A DNA stretch of 64,000 nucleotides from Gonocerus acuteangulatus (taxonomy: Eukaryota > Arthropoda > Insecta > Hemiptera > Coreidae). Below are positions 1 to 12,007 of the stretch, piece by piece (positions within the stretch are counted from its first letter, which is position 1; each line of letters opens with the position of its first letter). The stretch lies in NCBI GenBank assembly GCA_946811695.1, contig OX328123.1, positions 123,856,896 to 123,920,895 of the forward strand, read 5' to 3'. The notes below the pieces were generated by a model that was not told the DNA's origin, searched no databases, and worked only from the letters and a program-made list of their open reading frames with translations. Both the position numbers and the translations under genes were made by a program.

Positions 1-1165
1 TATCTCCGAGTGATAACGGCCCATCAGAAATTAATACCGATTATTTTTTTGAGGAGAATTTAGTAAAAATTTGAATGATCACTTTCCACTTACAACGATT
101 TCCCAACTGTGATATTTTAGAAAATATATCAATGTCCGAAAACGTTTCGTGTCTGTTAATACTTCTTTTTTATAATCCTTTCTTATAGTCGGAGAGCAAC
201 TGGTAACGCACTTTTCATGAAGTGTTTTATACACCTTGAAATTTTTCTATAATGTACCTCTGGGGTAGATAAGAAGGCGGGTATGTTTTTCCTGGAAATA
301 CCTAGGAAGACCAGGTACTGCGCATAGGGGAAAGGTGCAAAACAATATTGCCCAAAAATAGTGTTTTATTCAGAAGCCAACTGTCATTAATATAAAAAAA
401 ATGCAAATTAAGGTATTTTTAAAATGAATAATAAATAAGGCAGACATTTTAAGGGAATTAAAATGTAAATAATAATAAAAAAACCGAAGTACCTTGTTTT
501 TAATTTTAATATTAAATGAAGTTCTTCTTTCTTCACGCTGCGATTTAAACAGCTTCTTCAATAAACATATTGAAAATAATTACAATTTTTTTGTTTACAT
601 GTTATACCCCTTAAAAGTGTCTTCATTATTTATTATTCATTGTAAAATTGCCTCAATTTTACAATAAAGATAGTTGGCTTCTGAATAAAACTCTATTTTT
701 GGGAAATATTGTTATGCAACTTTCCCCAATGCGCAGTACCTGGTGTTCCACGGTAAGTCTAGCCAACGCATATATACCTTCTTATATACCCAAGAGGTAC
801 ATTATAGCAAAATTTCAAGGTGCATAAAACACTTCATGAAACGTGTGGTTACTGGCTATCGGACTATTACCTCCGAACGTAAAATTATATATAAATATCT
901 TAAATTAGTTGAATGTAAAACGACTGGAACAAGTGTCAAATGAATCAATCGTTTCTGAATACCCATATTGAAAATAAGTTGGGAAAAGAAGTTGTAAACG
1001 GTTACAAATATCACTTTAGTATGGTTTCATTCGTTCTCCTACGTTTAGGGAACCTATAAAACTAATACTTCAAGAATATTAACTTCAAAACGGAATAGTC
1101 ACGTTTTTTTTCGCGCGAAATTCTCTCCAGAAACCACGTTGTGGTAGACGTATTCTCCTTTTTAA
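1..1165 (-). mobile_element. Helentron-like (HINE) copy, split by a MITE
   Basis: Both halves (1-185 and 867-about 1160) match the core of the full copy at 18624-20042 read on the other strand. Shared blocks include the 'cgatttcccaac' region, the 'tgtctgttaata' region and the 'cgcgcgaaatt' region. The reading is interrupted at 183-869 by a foldback element with a TTA duplication; removing it restores continuity with the other copies. The copy enters from beyond the window edge and has lost its TA core and left terminus. Confidence 0.6.
186..866. mobile_element. Foldback MITE, Harbinger-like (TTA duplication)
   Basis: The two arms of about 240 bp (186-430 and about 620-866) are inverted copies of each other, starting TAGTCGGAGAGC on the left and TAGTCCGATAGC on the right (reverse complement). 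A direct TTA flanks both ends (183-185 and 867-869). Three-base TWA duplications are typical of PIF/Harbinger. No transposase is present. A half copy of the same family lies at 27840-28233. Confidence 0.6.
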
Positions 1166-2212
1166 AGAATTCGATTTTTCAACTTAAATGAAAGATTTAT
1201 GTGCCAAATGTCACCAAAATCAAGTATAATACGGTGGGATTTTTATTCAACTAAAAATGCTCTTCGGTGGTTTACTATCAAAAGAAAAATCAATAGGAAA
1301 CAGAATAATTAAATAGCAAACTTGGAAAAAACAATTTATTCATTTAATTTAAATTAGAATTTTAAAACTATTGGAAATAAGTTATCCCTACAATAGAAGA
1401 TATTTAATATATAAAACATAACACATGAATTTAACGGAACTGATATTTATAAAACGTTCTAAAAAATGGTTTTCCTCAAAATGATGTTTTTATCAGTTAT
1501 ACACCTTATATAAAACGAGCGGGAAAACCTTTTAAATATTGAATAAGAATTTTTGCGGGAAGGGTAGAGACGAGAGGGTGGGTATTGATTTGTTCGCACG
1601 AGGCTCACGCAGCTACTTAGCAAAGAAAGGGCTTGTCACATCTGTCCAACCCCAGCTTGGGCCGTCGAACCTCTTCTGCTGATATTTTAGTATCTACAGG
1701 ATCGCAGTCTCCTGCTACATTTTTAGGACTATCTTAAAATATTGAGTAAAAAGCAGTTGACACGTCTGAGAGAACAGCTGGGGGTGACTTCCGACGCCCC
1801 CTCTGGTTTAGCCCAGGTGGTGACACGATAATGGACGAGATATTTTTATAGCTTCGTGTTCTGTGTATGAACTTTATAGTATGCCATATAGTTTCTGCAA
1901 ACGGCTTCAACACATGGGATTCAGAACCAATTTTTTCAGCAAAGACCAAATATTCTTCCATCAACAATGAAACTGGGTTCCCGTAAAGTTAGAATATTGC
2001 GTTTTAATATTTTTGTTATTTCTTATATATGAATGATGGTTACTTAGACAAAATATTTAATTTTTCTTCAAAATCAATTTGCCTCTCCGTCAATCTAAAA
2101 GTACACGAAATTAATATTTTTTTAGCTGGATTCAATACAATTCTAAACAATATAAATATTTAATATTCCGAAAAATAAACAGACAATGATTCACTTTGAG
2201 CCTCGAAAAAAG

Positions 2213-2217
<5 letters not shown>
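1166..2217. other. No gene recognised
   Basis: AT-rich sequence without convincing coding structure. A 77-codon open frame on the minus strand (1734-1967) has no recognisable motif and no paired splice sites, so it is not called. Confidence 0.5.

Positions 2218-2264
<47 letters not shown>
2218..2264. repeat. (TA)n microsatellite
   Basis: Near-perfect TA run that directly abuts the left terminus of the pogo-like element. A matching TA run follows its right terminus (3490-3551), so the element appears to have inserted into a longer TA tract. Confidence 0.9.
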
Positions 2265-2267
<3 letters not shown>

Positions 2268-3489
2268 GAAGGTGTTGTACCTTTGACCACTTTGCACAAT
2301 TTAATTTTTTTTAGCTTGAATATTAAGGCTAATTTTTTATTTTTATTTCATTGAAATTAACATTCTTTTGCTCATCATATTTAATTTTTTCAAGGTTCTA
2401 GCTTTACATTTAATATTTTTAATTAATTTTTAAAAAAATAATCGTACAGTGGTCAAAGGTACAACATTTAGTTGTACCTTTGACCATGGGGTATTGTACC
2501 TCTGACCACGTAAAAACAACACAGCAGTACAGAAAAAAATTGTATTCTGTAATATTGTAATTAATTGTAAGTTTAATAAATACAGGACAAGGATGTAAGC
2601 ATAATAAAAAAGCTATTATTGATATTATGTTGTGCTTAATATGCTGAAAAATCAAGTCCAACGGATAAACGTTTTAACTGTCAAGCAGATCCACTAGCAA
2701 TAGTAGGGTATGGAAGTTTAGCCACAATGTCTTCAACATCAATATCATACAAATATCCATCTTCTCTCGTAAACTTGTAACTTTGTTTTTTTTTGTTTTT
2801 TTTTCTGCTTCAATAATTAGCTTTTTAGGAATATCTGTCAGGACACAAGGTTTCCCTTTAGGCCGGCCCCTATTTGGTATTTTCCTTGCCTGCGCTTTTG
2901 GATGAGGCCTTACAACTTGAGGTGTAACGATAAGGGGCGATTGGTTCGAACTGCTACACTGAGGATTGATAAAGCCAGTTTGAACTTATTCATTTATTAT
3001 TTTTTAAATTCTTTGAACAATTGAAGTAACCAAAATTAAGTATTTTTTAAAAATATGTAGCAGAAGAACATAAAAGTTGAATTATGAAAAAATTACTCAG
3101 GTGTGTTGTACCTTTGACCTGGTCAAAGGAACAGCACCTAGTCGTAGGTGTTAAAATTTTAGGGTTAAGATAAATCAATTTCAGAAGCTACGCCATGTTT
3201 CTTATTGTAATAGCTACTTTGTCAAATGATTTCCATCTAAAAAGACATAATACAAAAAATATGATGAGGCAAAACGTCATCAATAAATAACTTACATTTT
3301 TATGATAGAAATGGATAAGTATTTTTTGGAAGAATCCTCATTGAATTGAATTATCCAAAGTAGGTTACACAAGCCATCAAGTGAAGGAGCTAAACACTAA
3401 TTGCACCAAAATTTATAAAATGTTGCTACATGCCGCCACAGCCTCGGTGGTCAAAGGTACGATATGGTCAGAGGTACAACACCTTCCCC
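2265..3489 (-). mobile_element. pogo-like DNA transposon, degenerate
   Basis: Terminal inverted repeats start GGGGAAGGTGTTGTACC and are flanked by TA on both sides, the duplication used by Tc1/mariner/pogo elements. The unit 'ggtcaaaggtac' or its complement recurs near 2280, 2455, 2475, 2497, 3110, 3120 and 3455, giving subterminal repeats at both ends. The interior retains a minus-strand coding remnant (2700-2960) that looks like the C-terminal linker of a pogo/Tigger transposase. About 1.2 kb is too short for an intact element. Confidence 0.65.
2690..2965 (-). pseudogene. pogo/Tigger transposase C-terminal remnant
   Basis: Reading the minus strand from about 2962, one frame gives about 70 residues with the motifs VVRPHPKAQARK, RGRPKGKPCVLTDIPKK and a lysine-rich run. 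This resembles the conserved segment after the DDE domain in pogo/Tigger-type transposases (proline, arginine, lysine block followed by a 'LTDTP' motif). A frameshift near 2765 separates it from a further stretch containing YLYDIDVEDIV and ending at a stop near 2690. The catalytic DDE core and the N-terminal DNA-binding domain are absent. It lies within the TA-flanked element 2265-3489, whose terminal repeats would be its natural substrate. The assignment rests on motif recall, not on a search. Confidence 0.6.

Positions 3490-3551
<62 letters not shown>
3490..3551. repeat. (TA)n microsatellite
   Basis: TA run flanking the right terminus of the pogo-like element; companion of the run at 2218-2264. 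Confidence 0.9.
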
Positions 3552-3553
<2 letters not shown>

Positions 3554-3569
3554 TAGACAGATAAATAGT

Positions 3570-4239
3570 TTTTATTAGGCAACAAAAAAAAACAACAAAA
3601 CAAATTGTAACAAATTATACAAGCGTGCCTACAGAAATTTATTGTATTCTCAAAACAATTGCTATAATACTACATACAAATAACCCTCAAGACTAATACT
3701 CTTGGCTAACTGCCATCAGAGGGAGGTAATACCAACCATAATAATAACATTACTATGTGATAAAAACAAAAATCAAAAAGGCAAAGACAATATATGTTTT
3801 ACAAACCTACATCACAACTAACCTACTTGCTTACAACTAAACAATTTCTAACAACCAAATTTTAAAATTTTATTATAATTATACCATCTAAAATTATTTA
3901 TTAAATATCTTCTACATGACAGTAAATTATGATACCTAATAATCAACATATAATTTATATTTCCAAAATATAAACATAAAAACTAAAACTATCATAATAC
4001 ACGAATAGATACTATTGTTTTAATATCATACTCCTTCTGTTCCAAGTATCCCTACCATAGCCTGCTATATTCTCCCAGTTGCGCCCATTTAAAAAACCAC
4101 AAACTTCCCCAAATGAGAGATATTCCACACCCAACCACTTCAATCTAATTTCCTTTAGCTGCCTACATGAACCTATGAAGTGGTATATATCTTCTAGAGC
4201 CAAGCAATTGCAAAGAGGACAATAGGTAGATGGAGTAGA

Positions 4240-4280
<41 letters not shown>

Positions 4281-4323
4281 AATTACTTAATCGCCTATCC
4301 AAATAGTTAATAAAACTGTACAT
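3570..4323 (-). pseudogene. Non-LTR retrotransposon C-terminal remnant (zinc-binding end)
   Basis: The minus strand encodes a fragment with CPLC, then IYHFIGSCRQLKEIRLKWLG, a CX2C-X(n)-HX4C zinc-binding module of the kind that ends many LINE reverse-transcriptase polyproteins. It continues with a charged tail (SFGEVCGFLNGRNWENI) to a stop at 4012. A TA microsatellite (4239-4273) replaces the sequence just N-terminal of the motif, so the reverse transcriptase core is missing. Downstream (3570-4010) is AT-rich probable 3' untranslated sequence. The LINE remnant at 9170-10458 has a similar layout and orientation. Confidence 0.6.
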
Positions 4324-4574
4324 CAGATTGAAACCGCCTTAACCGAGCTTTAACAGGAGAACCTTCTATAAAAAGTTCAGCTCTTTGAAACATAGAAACT
4401 CAATAACTAACTCAATAATTTTAAATAATGGTCCGATTCTGCGTAGTTCATCCCGTCCATTAGTTTAAACTCTACCTGCTGAGATTAGTAGAATGAAGAA
4501 TAAAAGTATGGCCGGTATCGTGTTAATAATAATATAGCTTCTGGTTAAACCTTTGTTTCTATTTACAATTATTT

Positions 4575-4856
4575 TCAGAAAATCTCATTCTCCAAGTTGT
4601 CTGATGCTTTGAAGTCCCATCGAATATTGCTTCAGGATCTTTTTTAAAAGAATTTAGTTAGCTTTCAGATATTCACTTTCCATTCACTACGATTTCCCAA
4701 TCGTTTGCGAGATATTTTAGAAAATATACCAAGATCAGAAAACTTTTCCTGTCTAATAATAAAATTTAGAAACGTAAAATATTCTAGTCGGCACTTCCGG
4801 ATTGCATCATCAACCTCATAAGCGAGTAGGAATCGAACAGCGCTAAAACAAGAAAG
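4575..4856 (-). mobile_element. Helentron-like fragment with left terminus
   Basis: Matches the 'ttccattcactacgatttcc' core, then jumps (TA core deleted) to the left-terminal block with 'tagtcggcacttccggattg' and 'aacctcataagcg', ending at 'gcgctaaaa', the inward-read left end of the family. Confidence 0.6.
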
Positions 4857-5600
4857 ATAATTAGCAAGTTTTTGGCATCACAATAATACAATTTAACCTC
4901 ATGGACTGCTGAGATTGGAGGTGAATTCTAACATATTTTATGAAATATTTTTGTGAAATTTTAATTCCATAGGTGGAGAAGATTAATTGATCATTATATG
5001 AGTGAATATTTGTGGACTCAATAAATCCCTTTTGTTTTTTTTTTTGTTTTTTTTTTTATCAACGACCGTTAGATATTTACTTTTAGAACCATTTTTTAAT
5101 ATAAAATCACCTCCATTCTAAATATGAAATTTTCCTAGTTAATAATAAATGGACGTTAAAATTTAAATAAATAAATATGAAATTAATTTTTTCATAACAT
5201 TTTGTGACTGTCGGGCTCTGTGGAATTATCCAAGCGTGACTTATTGCATATTCGTTTCGAAGGTAAATATGATACAATTTTCCATCTGAAAACTGCTTAA
5301 ATCCAATCATGCGTTAGATCGGTATAGCGTATTTTAAAAAAAATTCTGTTATGTGTTTTTTTTTTTTTTTTTTTTTTTTTTTCTGGATCCACTAGAAGAT
5401 TATTCACATCCGATTGTTGTCAAGTTCTAATTATTTGTGCTTATATATTTCATAATAGGTCCACTATAATAGAATATAAACGAATAAGCTCTCTTATACG
5501 TGTCTCAAAACATACGTTATTGAGTTCAATTTATAATTTGTCCAACGTGACAAAGAAATGAAAAATATTAATAATCATATTAGAATAATAAGAAGGGGAT
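4857..5600. other. No gene; SINE-2 tail fragment and poly-T run
   Basis: 5135-5180 carries 'taataataaatggacgttaa', identical in type to the tail of the SINE-2 family (see 34266-34447), without its tRNA-like head. Poly-T runs lie at 5035-5058 and 5356-5382. Nothing else is recognised. Confidence 0.5.
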
Positions 5601-5601
5601 T

Positions 5602-5654
<53 letters not shown>

Positions 5655-5668
5655 CATACACACACACA
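5601..5668. repeat. Compound (TA)n/(CA)n microsatellite
   Basis: TA run (about 5602-5643) followed by CA/TACA repeats. Tyr-Ile or Thr-His frames across it are artefacts. Confidence 0.9.
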
Positions 5669-6644
5669 TGTCCATATACTTTTTTTTTTCTTTTAACCGG
5701 CTTTTGTTGTTTCATGCTTCATTGGCACATCTTTAGGCGTTTTACTCTAATAAAGCATTAACTTTTTGAAATATATTCTACAAAAATATATACTTATTCC
5801 TTAACTAAATAAATTTACGCCTCTACATTTTGTGGTGGAGTACTACCTAGATAAGATTTGTAATAAAAATTTGTTTTCTTAACCGGGATGAAGATATCAA
5901 CCTACACTCTACCTAGAACAATCTATGTAGGTTCCATCTGAGGGTGTTAAAAGAAAATTACTCTCTTATCTCTGTAATAAAATATCCTTAAGTATTGAAT
6001 TTTTAATCTTTCTGGTGTAGTAGTGAATGGAATAGTGCTATTGTTCCCCTTTTGTGATAATTAAAAAATGTTAATTATATTAAGGCATACATTTATTAAA
6101 AATTTCCTGACTAATTAGTTTATTTCTCTTGCAAAAAACATAATCGTGGTAGTTCATAACTCCTTATCAGTGTGAGCAGTAGTCCGATGGTGTGACAACC
6201 CTGTCGGGCGGGCTTGCCTTCTTATATATATTAAGGATTTTTTACAATCCAAAAATACAATTAAATTTCATTTTTTACAATTAAATAAAATTCCGTCAAT
6301 TTAGCATATTTTCGTATAACTTTTGTATTTGGTGTAATAGAAACTACCAACACCCGCCAAAAAAATATTACAAAAACAACACATTTGGCGATCTTATCCC
6401 ATAGAGGCTTACGCATAATTACGTATAACAAACAGTCTTCTTCTTCGTACATGGCCAGCGGACACTTATTTGTTGCATTTTTCAGTTTATTCATCTCTAA
6501 AGCATATTTATGCTTAAATTAAAATTATCCTTATATTTCCTACCATCTTTGTGCCGACACACTACGAAGTACTAAAGCCTTAAGGACCATTGTACCTAAT
6601 GGCATAGGCATACTGAGATAAAACAAAGATGGTATTAGGGGGTA
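5669..6644. other. No gene recognised
   Basis: AT-rich single-copy-looking sequence. Open frames here are short and without motifs. Confidence 0.5.
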
Positions 6645-7612
6645 TTTAGCGAGGAAACCCGCGTATGAGGTTGACCTGATGACGCAATCCGGAGCTGATT
6701 ACTAACAAATTTCATGTTTATGAACCCATAGATCTCGAAAAGAACGGTAGTTAACAGTTGTTTATATGTCTGTTCGCTTACCCAGCAGCTCAAATTTGGC
6801 ACAAAAATATTTCGTCAAATTTGAAAGGTCAAGTTCGTTAACCAGCCGAATCCGACCACATCACTTTTGGAGAGTAGTTCTTGCAAAAAAATAAAAATGT
6901 TAATGCTTATTTTTTTTTAAGTTCATATGCTTGCAGGTATTTTTTTCATAGTTCCTTAACTTAGGAATACGAATGAACCGATATCTATAACGGTTTACGA
7001 GAAACATGAATAAAAATACTTTTCCAAACTAATTTTCAGTTTGAATATTCAGAAACGATTGATTCCGTTCAAACATGTTCCAGACGTCCACGATTCATCT
7101 AATCTCATATGGTTAAATTTTGGTTGGGTTTGGAGTTAGGAAGTACTGGAAATAAAATATTTCATTAACTGGCATGGATGATTTTGGGATTTTCTTATAT
7201 TTTCTAAAATATTTCGAAAACGGTTGGGAAATCGTCGTAAGTGGAAAGTAAATATTGGAAAGCTTATTACATTGTCTAAAAAAAAAGGGTTTATTATAAA
7301 TTTTGATGGGGCGATGTCAATCAGTGAAATGAGTGCTTGAAACTTGGATTATCTTAGTTTTCCTCTTTTGAACGGGGTTTTGTATCTGTTTACCTAACGT
7401 TTTAATTGTTTGTTGTTGTTCTTTTTATTGCATTTAAAAGTAAAGTTAGTACTTTAGTGAAATAAGGGAAGAAAATGTGAATCAATGTTACGGTTTTTCC
7501 AAGAGTGAAAAGGAGACTGTCAGTTTCCTGTTGTACGTAGCACCTTAAATCTTCCTTTTCTTTGAAAACGGAACCACGCTACGATGACGCAGTTCCTGCG
7601 AGTCGGACTTTT
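6645..7612 (+). mobile_element. Helentron-like copy, left and right ends present, TA core lost
   Basis: Starts 'ttagcgaggaaacccgcgta' with the left-end block (gaggttgacctgatgacgca) and ends with the family's right end 'gacgcagttcctgcgagtc' followed by ggactttt. The internal block 'aacggttgggaaatcgtcgt' matches the full copy. The TA microsatellite between the left block and the core has been deleted. Non-coding throughout. Confidence 0.7.
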
Positions 7613-8520
7613 ATATTTTCCTTATATCTTCAATAATTGTTGAAAGTTAAATCGCCTATCCGTGGCAACTTATTAAATAATAAATAAACAAATACATTTT
7701 CCCAGACTGAGGCGGTCCCATCGAAATGAACATTCAAATCCTTCTGGATAAAATTGATTAGGCTTTTGAATAAACACTTTCTACTTATTCCACATTGTCA
7801 ACCGATTTTGTTCGATATTGAATAGTCGAAACAGCATATGCCAATTGAATTTCTCCACTCCAAATTTAACTTAGTTTCTCCGTTGTTTTTGTGTATCGCA
7901 AACAAAAATAATATTTCATTTCTCTTATCTTTTCTCCAAGTGAAAATGTCTATAAAATGTGCAACAATTAACTATTAACTCAAAACAAGAATAATTTTAT
8001 ATTAACCATTGAAAGAACATACAAGTGTGAAATGACTCCTTCTGAGTGTGATTGTTTGATATTGGAAAATTATGTTTTGTGTTAAATCTTGACATTCTAA
8101 TGTTCTATATTTACATGATGCAGTTTTTCTCTAATTATTGTATTTTGAATACACTTATTTTACTTTTTTATTTATATTGTTCTATCTGTGTTTTTTTCCT
8201 TTTTTCAATTAGAAGTATCATGTCTAGTAATAAAGAGTTCATATATTCTAATAATTAAAATAAAGCTAAGCTTTTTTTTAACAACTGTTGACTAATTTTA
8301 AGAATTTTCAGAATCATTTAATTTTTAATTTTACTTACATCTCATTAATTATTATTAAATTTAAAAGGTCTGTTTAGGGATTACATTTTTTAATCCTAAT
8401 CACAGCTACATTTTAACTTTCTTTTTTTCTGAGAGTTTTTTTAGTTGTTTTTTTTCTAATATACTAGTTTTATTTTTTTTTTATAGCAGAATTATTAGTT
8501 CCATCTACAAGAATAATATT
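7613..8520. other. No gene recognised
   Basis: AT-rich sequence with poly-T runs. A 68-codon hydrophobic open frame (8052-8258) reflects T-rich composition. Confidence 0.5.
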
Positions 8521-8534
8521 GACATATATATGTG

Positions 8535-8567
<33 letters not shown>

Positions 8568-8664
8568 TTATGTATTTATTTGAAATCTGTACAGATTAAC
8601 AGTGCATTGATCAAGTATGTTGATACAGATATTTGATGTACAAGTTATATACATATATATATAC

Positions 8665-8711
<47 letters not shown>
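8521..8711. repeat. Interrupted TA/TATACA microsatellites
   Basis: Two TA-rich runs (8521-8567 and 8650-8711) separated by about 80 bp of unique sequence. Confidence 0.85.
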
Positions 8712-8713
<2 letters not shown>

Positions 8714-9165
8714 TATACAATATAATTAAATTGATGATTAAAGAAACAAATACAATTTAATATATTAAAATATATGGAGGGTAAAGACAAGTTCCCTTAA
8801 AATAAAAACAACAAAATTTATACTATAAAAAATAATGACATTATACAAAAAAAAAAAATAGAATGTTTTTTTTTGTTTTGTTTTTTTTGCAACTTAGTAA
8901 AGCCTGTTTTATATAGAAGATTCGGAATTAGATTATTAATTATATTATAGATTATCCGCCCTTCCACAAGCCATTGCCGAATACCAAGGGATAACTAAGC
9001 ATATGTAGCTTAGTTTTGACGAGGCTGCTTCCTATGTGTAACCTACGGACAAGAATCAGAGGATTAACCCTGGAATTTGGTCCTGAGACTGATCTATTGA
9101 ACTATAGACTTATCCCGGGAGCAATAGATAGATACATCATGCTTTATTGGCTTATGTACATGATG
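8712..9165. other. No gene recognised
   Basis: Contains a locally less AT-rich stretch (8950-9120, with 'gaggattaaccctggaattt') that looks like transposon-derived sequence, but I cannot assign it. Confidence 0.4.
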
Positions 9166-9169
9166 TTCC

Positions 9170-10458
9170 CATGGCTTTAAGCCATTCCTTATTATGTTAT
9201 GTTATGTTGTTTTGTTAGTGTTTCTTATAAAATAACAAAGTACTAATAGGACAAAAATAACATAATAATAATAATAAGTAAAACATAACTAAAGTTTTAC
9301 AATCTGTATCAAATTAATTTAAATGAATAAAAATAACTACCTAATATCATGGTAAATAGATACTTAACAAGTATAAATGAAAGTAAAATATATAACTTAA
9401 TATTATGAAATATAGCATACTGTTAATAGAAAGGAAAATACATTATTTAAGTCTTCAATACTTTTAACAATTAAAATTGTTTTTAGTGATAATTCCTCAC
9501 TACTATATTATGAGTGTCATGTTATCTACTATATATGAGTGAAGGTATTGTTGTCAGTAAATTTCAAAGGTAGGGCAATGTAGTATTATGTGATTTAATG
9601 GTTTATAAATAAGATTTCCACACCACTTACATATTTCATCTGGTTTTAAAACATGCGTTTTAATTTGGTGGTGTATTTTTAGATAATCACTGCTATTAAC
9701 CCTCGGATGACTTACGGTCCCCAATTATTGTATAAATAATGAACATTAGATAAATTTCAGGCTGAGGATGTGAGTAATTGCAAAATAGTCTATAGAGTGG
9801 ATTGTATTTTGTATGAAGTGCACGTTTAATATCTACGAATTTTAAATTGTTTGCAACTATTTCTATTATGGAATGTTTATTTGCCAGTAAGGTTTGAGGG
9901 TTAGAAAGATTAGTGAATTATTCCTGTACATAGTTGGAGGCAGCGAGCATTTTAATTTGCGAGACCCAGTTATAATCTAAATTTTGCTCTTTATTGTCTA
10001 AGTCTACTAGCCTATTAAGACATCTGCGTAGCAAGCGATTCTCCGGGAAGGATAATATTTTAATACAGAAATTTATGATCTTTTTGAAAACGAGCATAGT
10101 CAAAGGGATGATACGTCCTATTTCAAGCCGGGCTACGTAATTCGGAGTGCATTGGGGCCAAAAATAAATATATTTTAAAAATTTCACTTATACAACCTCA
10201 ATAGCTTCCAGATACCTTAAGCTCCAATGGTCCAGAGACCATTGACTCGAAGAGATACGTTTTAGTTTACCAGGCGTAACTTTTACCCCTTCTAAGAATT
10301 TCTCTGACTTTTGCTCCAGCAGTTTCTGATTTTTGAATAAAATGGTCAGTGGCTTTGCTAAATCTTCCTGACGTTGAGAATGGATCTCCTAAATATTTGT
10401 AACGTTTTACATAATCTATCTGATTCCTGTTAAAGAATAGTGGTTTTAATTTCTTCAT
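9170..10458 (-). pseudogene. Degenerate non-LTR retrotransposon, 3' half
   Basis: Three collinear minus-strand pieces follow the usual order of a LINE C-terminus. First (10458-10267) comes YKYLG followed by FSTSGRFSKATDHFI, the 'thumb' segment after the reverse transcriptase catalytic core. Second (10187-9918) is a stretch with CTPNYVARLE and a long helical region. Third (about 9660-9600) is a zinc-binding module CKWCG...NHIILHCPTF. Frames change between the pieces and stops occur, so the copy is dead. The 5' half (endonuclease and RT palm) is absent. The AT-rich sequence down to about 9170 is probably its 3' untranslated region. Family assignment is from motif memory. Confidence 0.6.
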
Positions 10459-11124
10459 TGTTGGTGATTTATCTCAGGAGCAATCATAATCAATTGAAAA
10501 ATTGATACACCGAAGATACTCTATAAAAAAAAAATAGAAGATTAAGTGAGTAAATGAAAATGAAAAAGTGAAAACAAGTAACGCCTAAAGTGAAAGAGCC
10601 GAGTACTAAGCCGCAGAGCGGACACAAGTACGACAAATCAAGGCGAAGCCAGCCCTAAGCCGACGTGTACGATGCTACCAGCGACTGCCTGGAGTCGATA
10701 AGGCCTAAGCTGGAGTCATTAGATGAGATGAGGAATTCAGTGTAATCTTGACCTAGTGTACGCCACAGTTAACTTTATCACTGGATTGCTGCCCTTATGA
10801 GGAGGGGTGAAGGACCCAATGTTTACAGGCCTATGTTGTAGTTTAACCTTCAGATTAGTGGTCCCAATGGCCACCCCCCTTACTCAAATAGTGCCTCCTG
10901 TAATCACACCACCACATCGTTATGGTTTATTGATAAGAGAATTTCGTAGTTTCAGTAAAAATCTTATATAATTTATTTCGCTATTCTTCATACTCCCGTA
11001 TTAGGTGATGTTACAATTAATACCAAGAATGTGTGAGGGTTTGAGAATGCACGTAGTGTAAATTTAGGTTTCGACGATTGTACTTATGTATTATAATCTA
11101 TACTTAGCTCAGCCTTTACTCCAA
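10459..11124. other. No gene; possible transposon-derived GC-richer stretch
   Basis: 10570-10930 is richer in G and C than its surroundings (for example 'gccgagtactaagccgcaga') and may be the remains of a retrotransposon 5' region. No coding motif was found. Confidence 0.35.
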
Positions 11125-11362
11125 TATATCGTCGATCCAAATGCAAAGTATCGAATGTGAAAAGGGGTTGGTACCTCATAGATGACTTTAGATATATTAG
11201 ACTTAATGCACATTCGTTAGCTTGATTTTCTGTAATTGATAATTATTTTTCTTTAATTTTCGAGAGTATTCCATAACGTACATCGGTCCAACAGCAATCA
11301 GAAAAATTGAAAATGAAAAATGCGTTTTTTCACATTCGATAGTTTTCATTTGTATCGACGAT
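11125..11362. repeat. Inverted-repeat MITE-like element
   Basis: 'atatcgtcgatccaaatgca' leading into 'aagtatcgaatgtgaaaa' at the left is repeated inverted at the right ('ttttcacattcgatagtttt' into 'catttgtatcgacgatat'). The arms are about 36 bp around a 165-bp centre. A solo arm of the same family occurs at 32733-32770. Confidence 0.6.
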
Positions 11363-11834
11363 ATGATTTCTCGTTTTATGAGGAAGAGAGGATAAACTTT
11401 ACTTTATGAAACCCGTTTTCAAATCCTTGAAAAAAAAAAAAAAAAATAAATCAAAATCATATAGATTGCCACAAATTAGACCAAAAATGAGTTAAAGGAC
11501 GAAAAATTAATAAGATAAATTAAACAACATTTTTCAGCTAAATATTTCTCTCTGAATGATGGCGAGCGAATAATTATTATTATTTATTGGCGATGCTCCA
11601 CATCTAAGGCGATTAGCATTTAATTCCTTGTTATAAGCTGATATAGGCGCTGCATTTAACTATGCCATTCCAAAGCATTAGTTATCACAAACAATTGGTG
11701 AATATTTAGATATTTAAGGTATTTATGACCAAGAAAACATAATTAAATTAATAAATAGTAACATAAATTAAATGGTAGTGAATGAGGTACGTTAATTATA
11801 TAAGTGAAACATGTTATAACTATTATTACAAAAA
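11363..11834. other. No gene recognised
   Basis: AT-rich sequence with a short poly-A run near 11430; no structure noticed. Confidence 0.5.
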
Positions 11835-12003
11835 AAAGGCGAAATGGTGAAGAAAGCATGTTGGTATTTTTCAAATACGCCAATGCTGTGTCAATATGCT
11901 GGCCAGAAAATATGTCAGTCAGGTCATGAGGAATGTCTAAGTTATGCCGTACCCAACAGTCAGTTAATATATGTTTTACATATTTGACTCCACTAAGAGA
12001 AAC
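11835..12003 (-). pseudogene. LINE 3' coding remnant (zinc-binding end of RNase H LINE)
   Basis: Minus-strand reading from about 12003 gives VSLSG, VKYVKHILTDCW and a following helical tail. This parallels the segment CGVPLTVKHILTEC that follows RNase H in the intact LINE at 39592-43617. It is a short tail piece in the opposite orientation to the RT fragment that begins a few bases away, so two separate truncated insertions meet here. Confidence 0.5.
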
Positions 12004-12007
12004 ATCC

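Noticed and set aside
1734..1967. 77-codon minus-strand frame as a gene
   Set aside because: No motif, no splice signals, and length within chance expectation.
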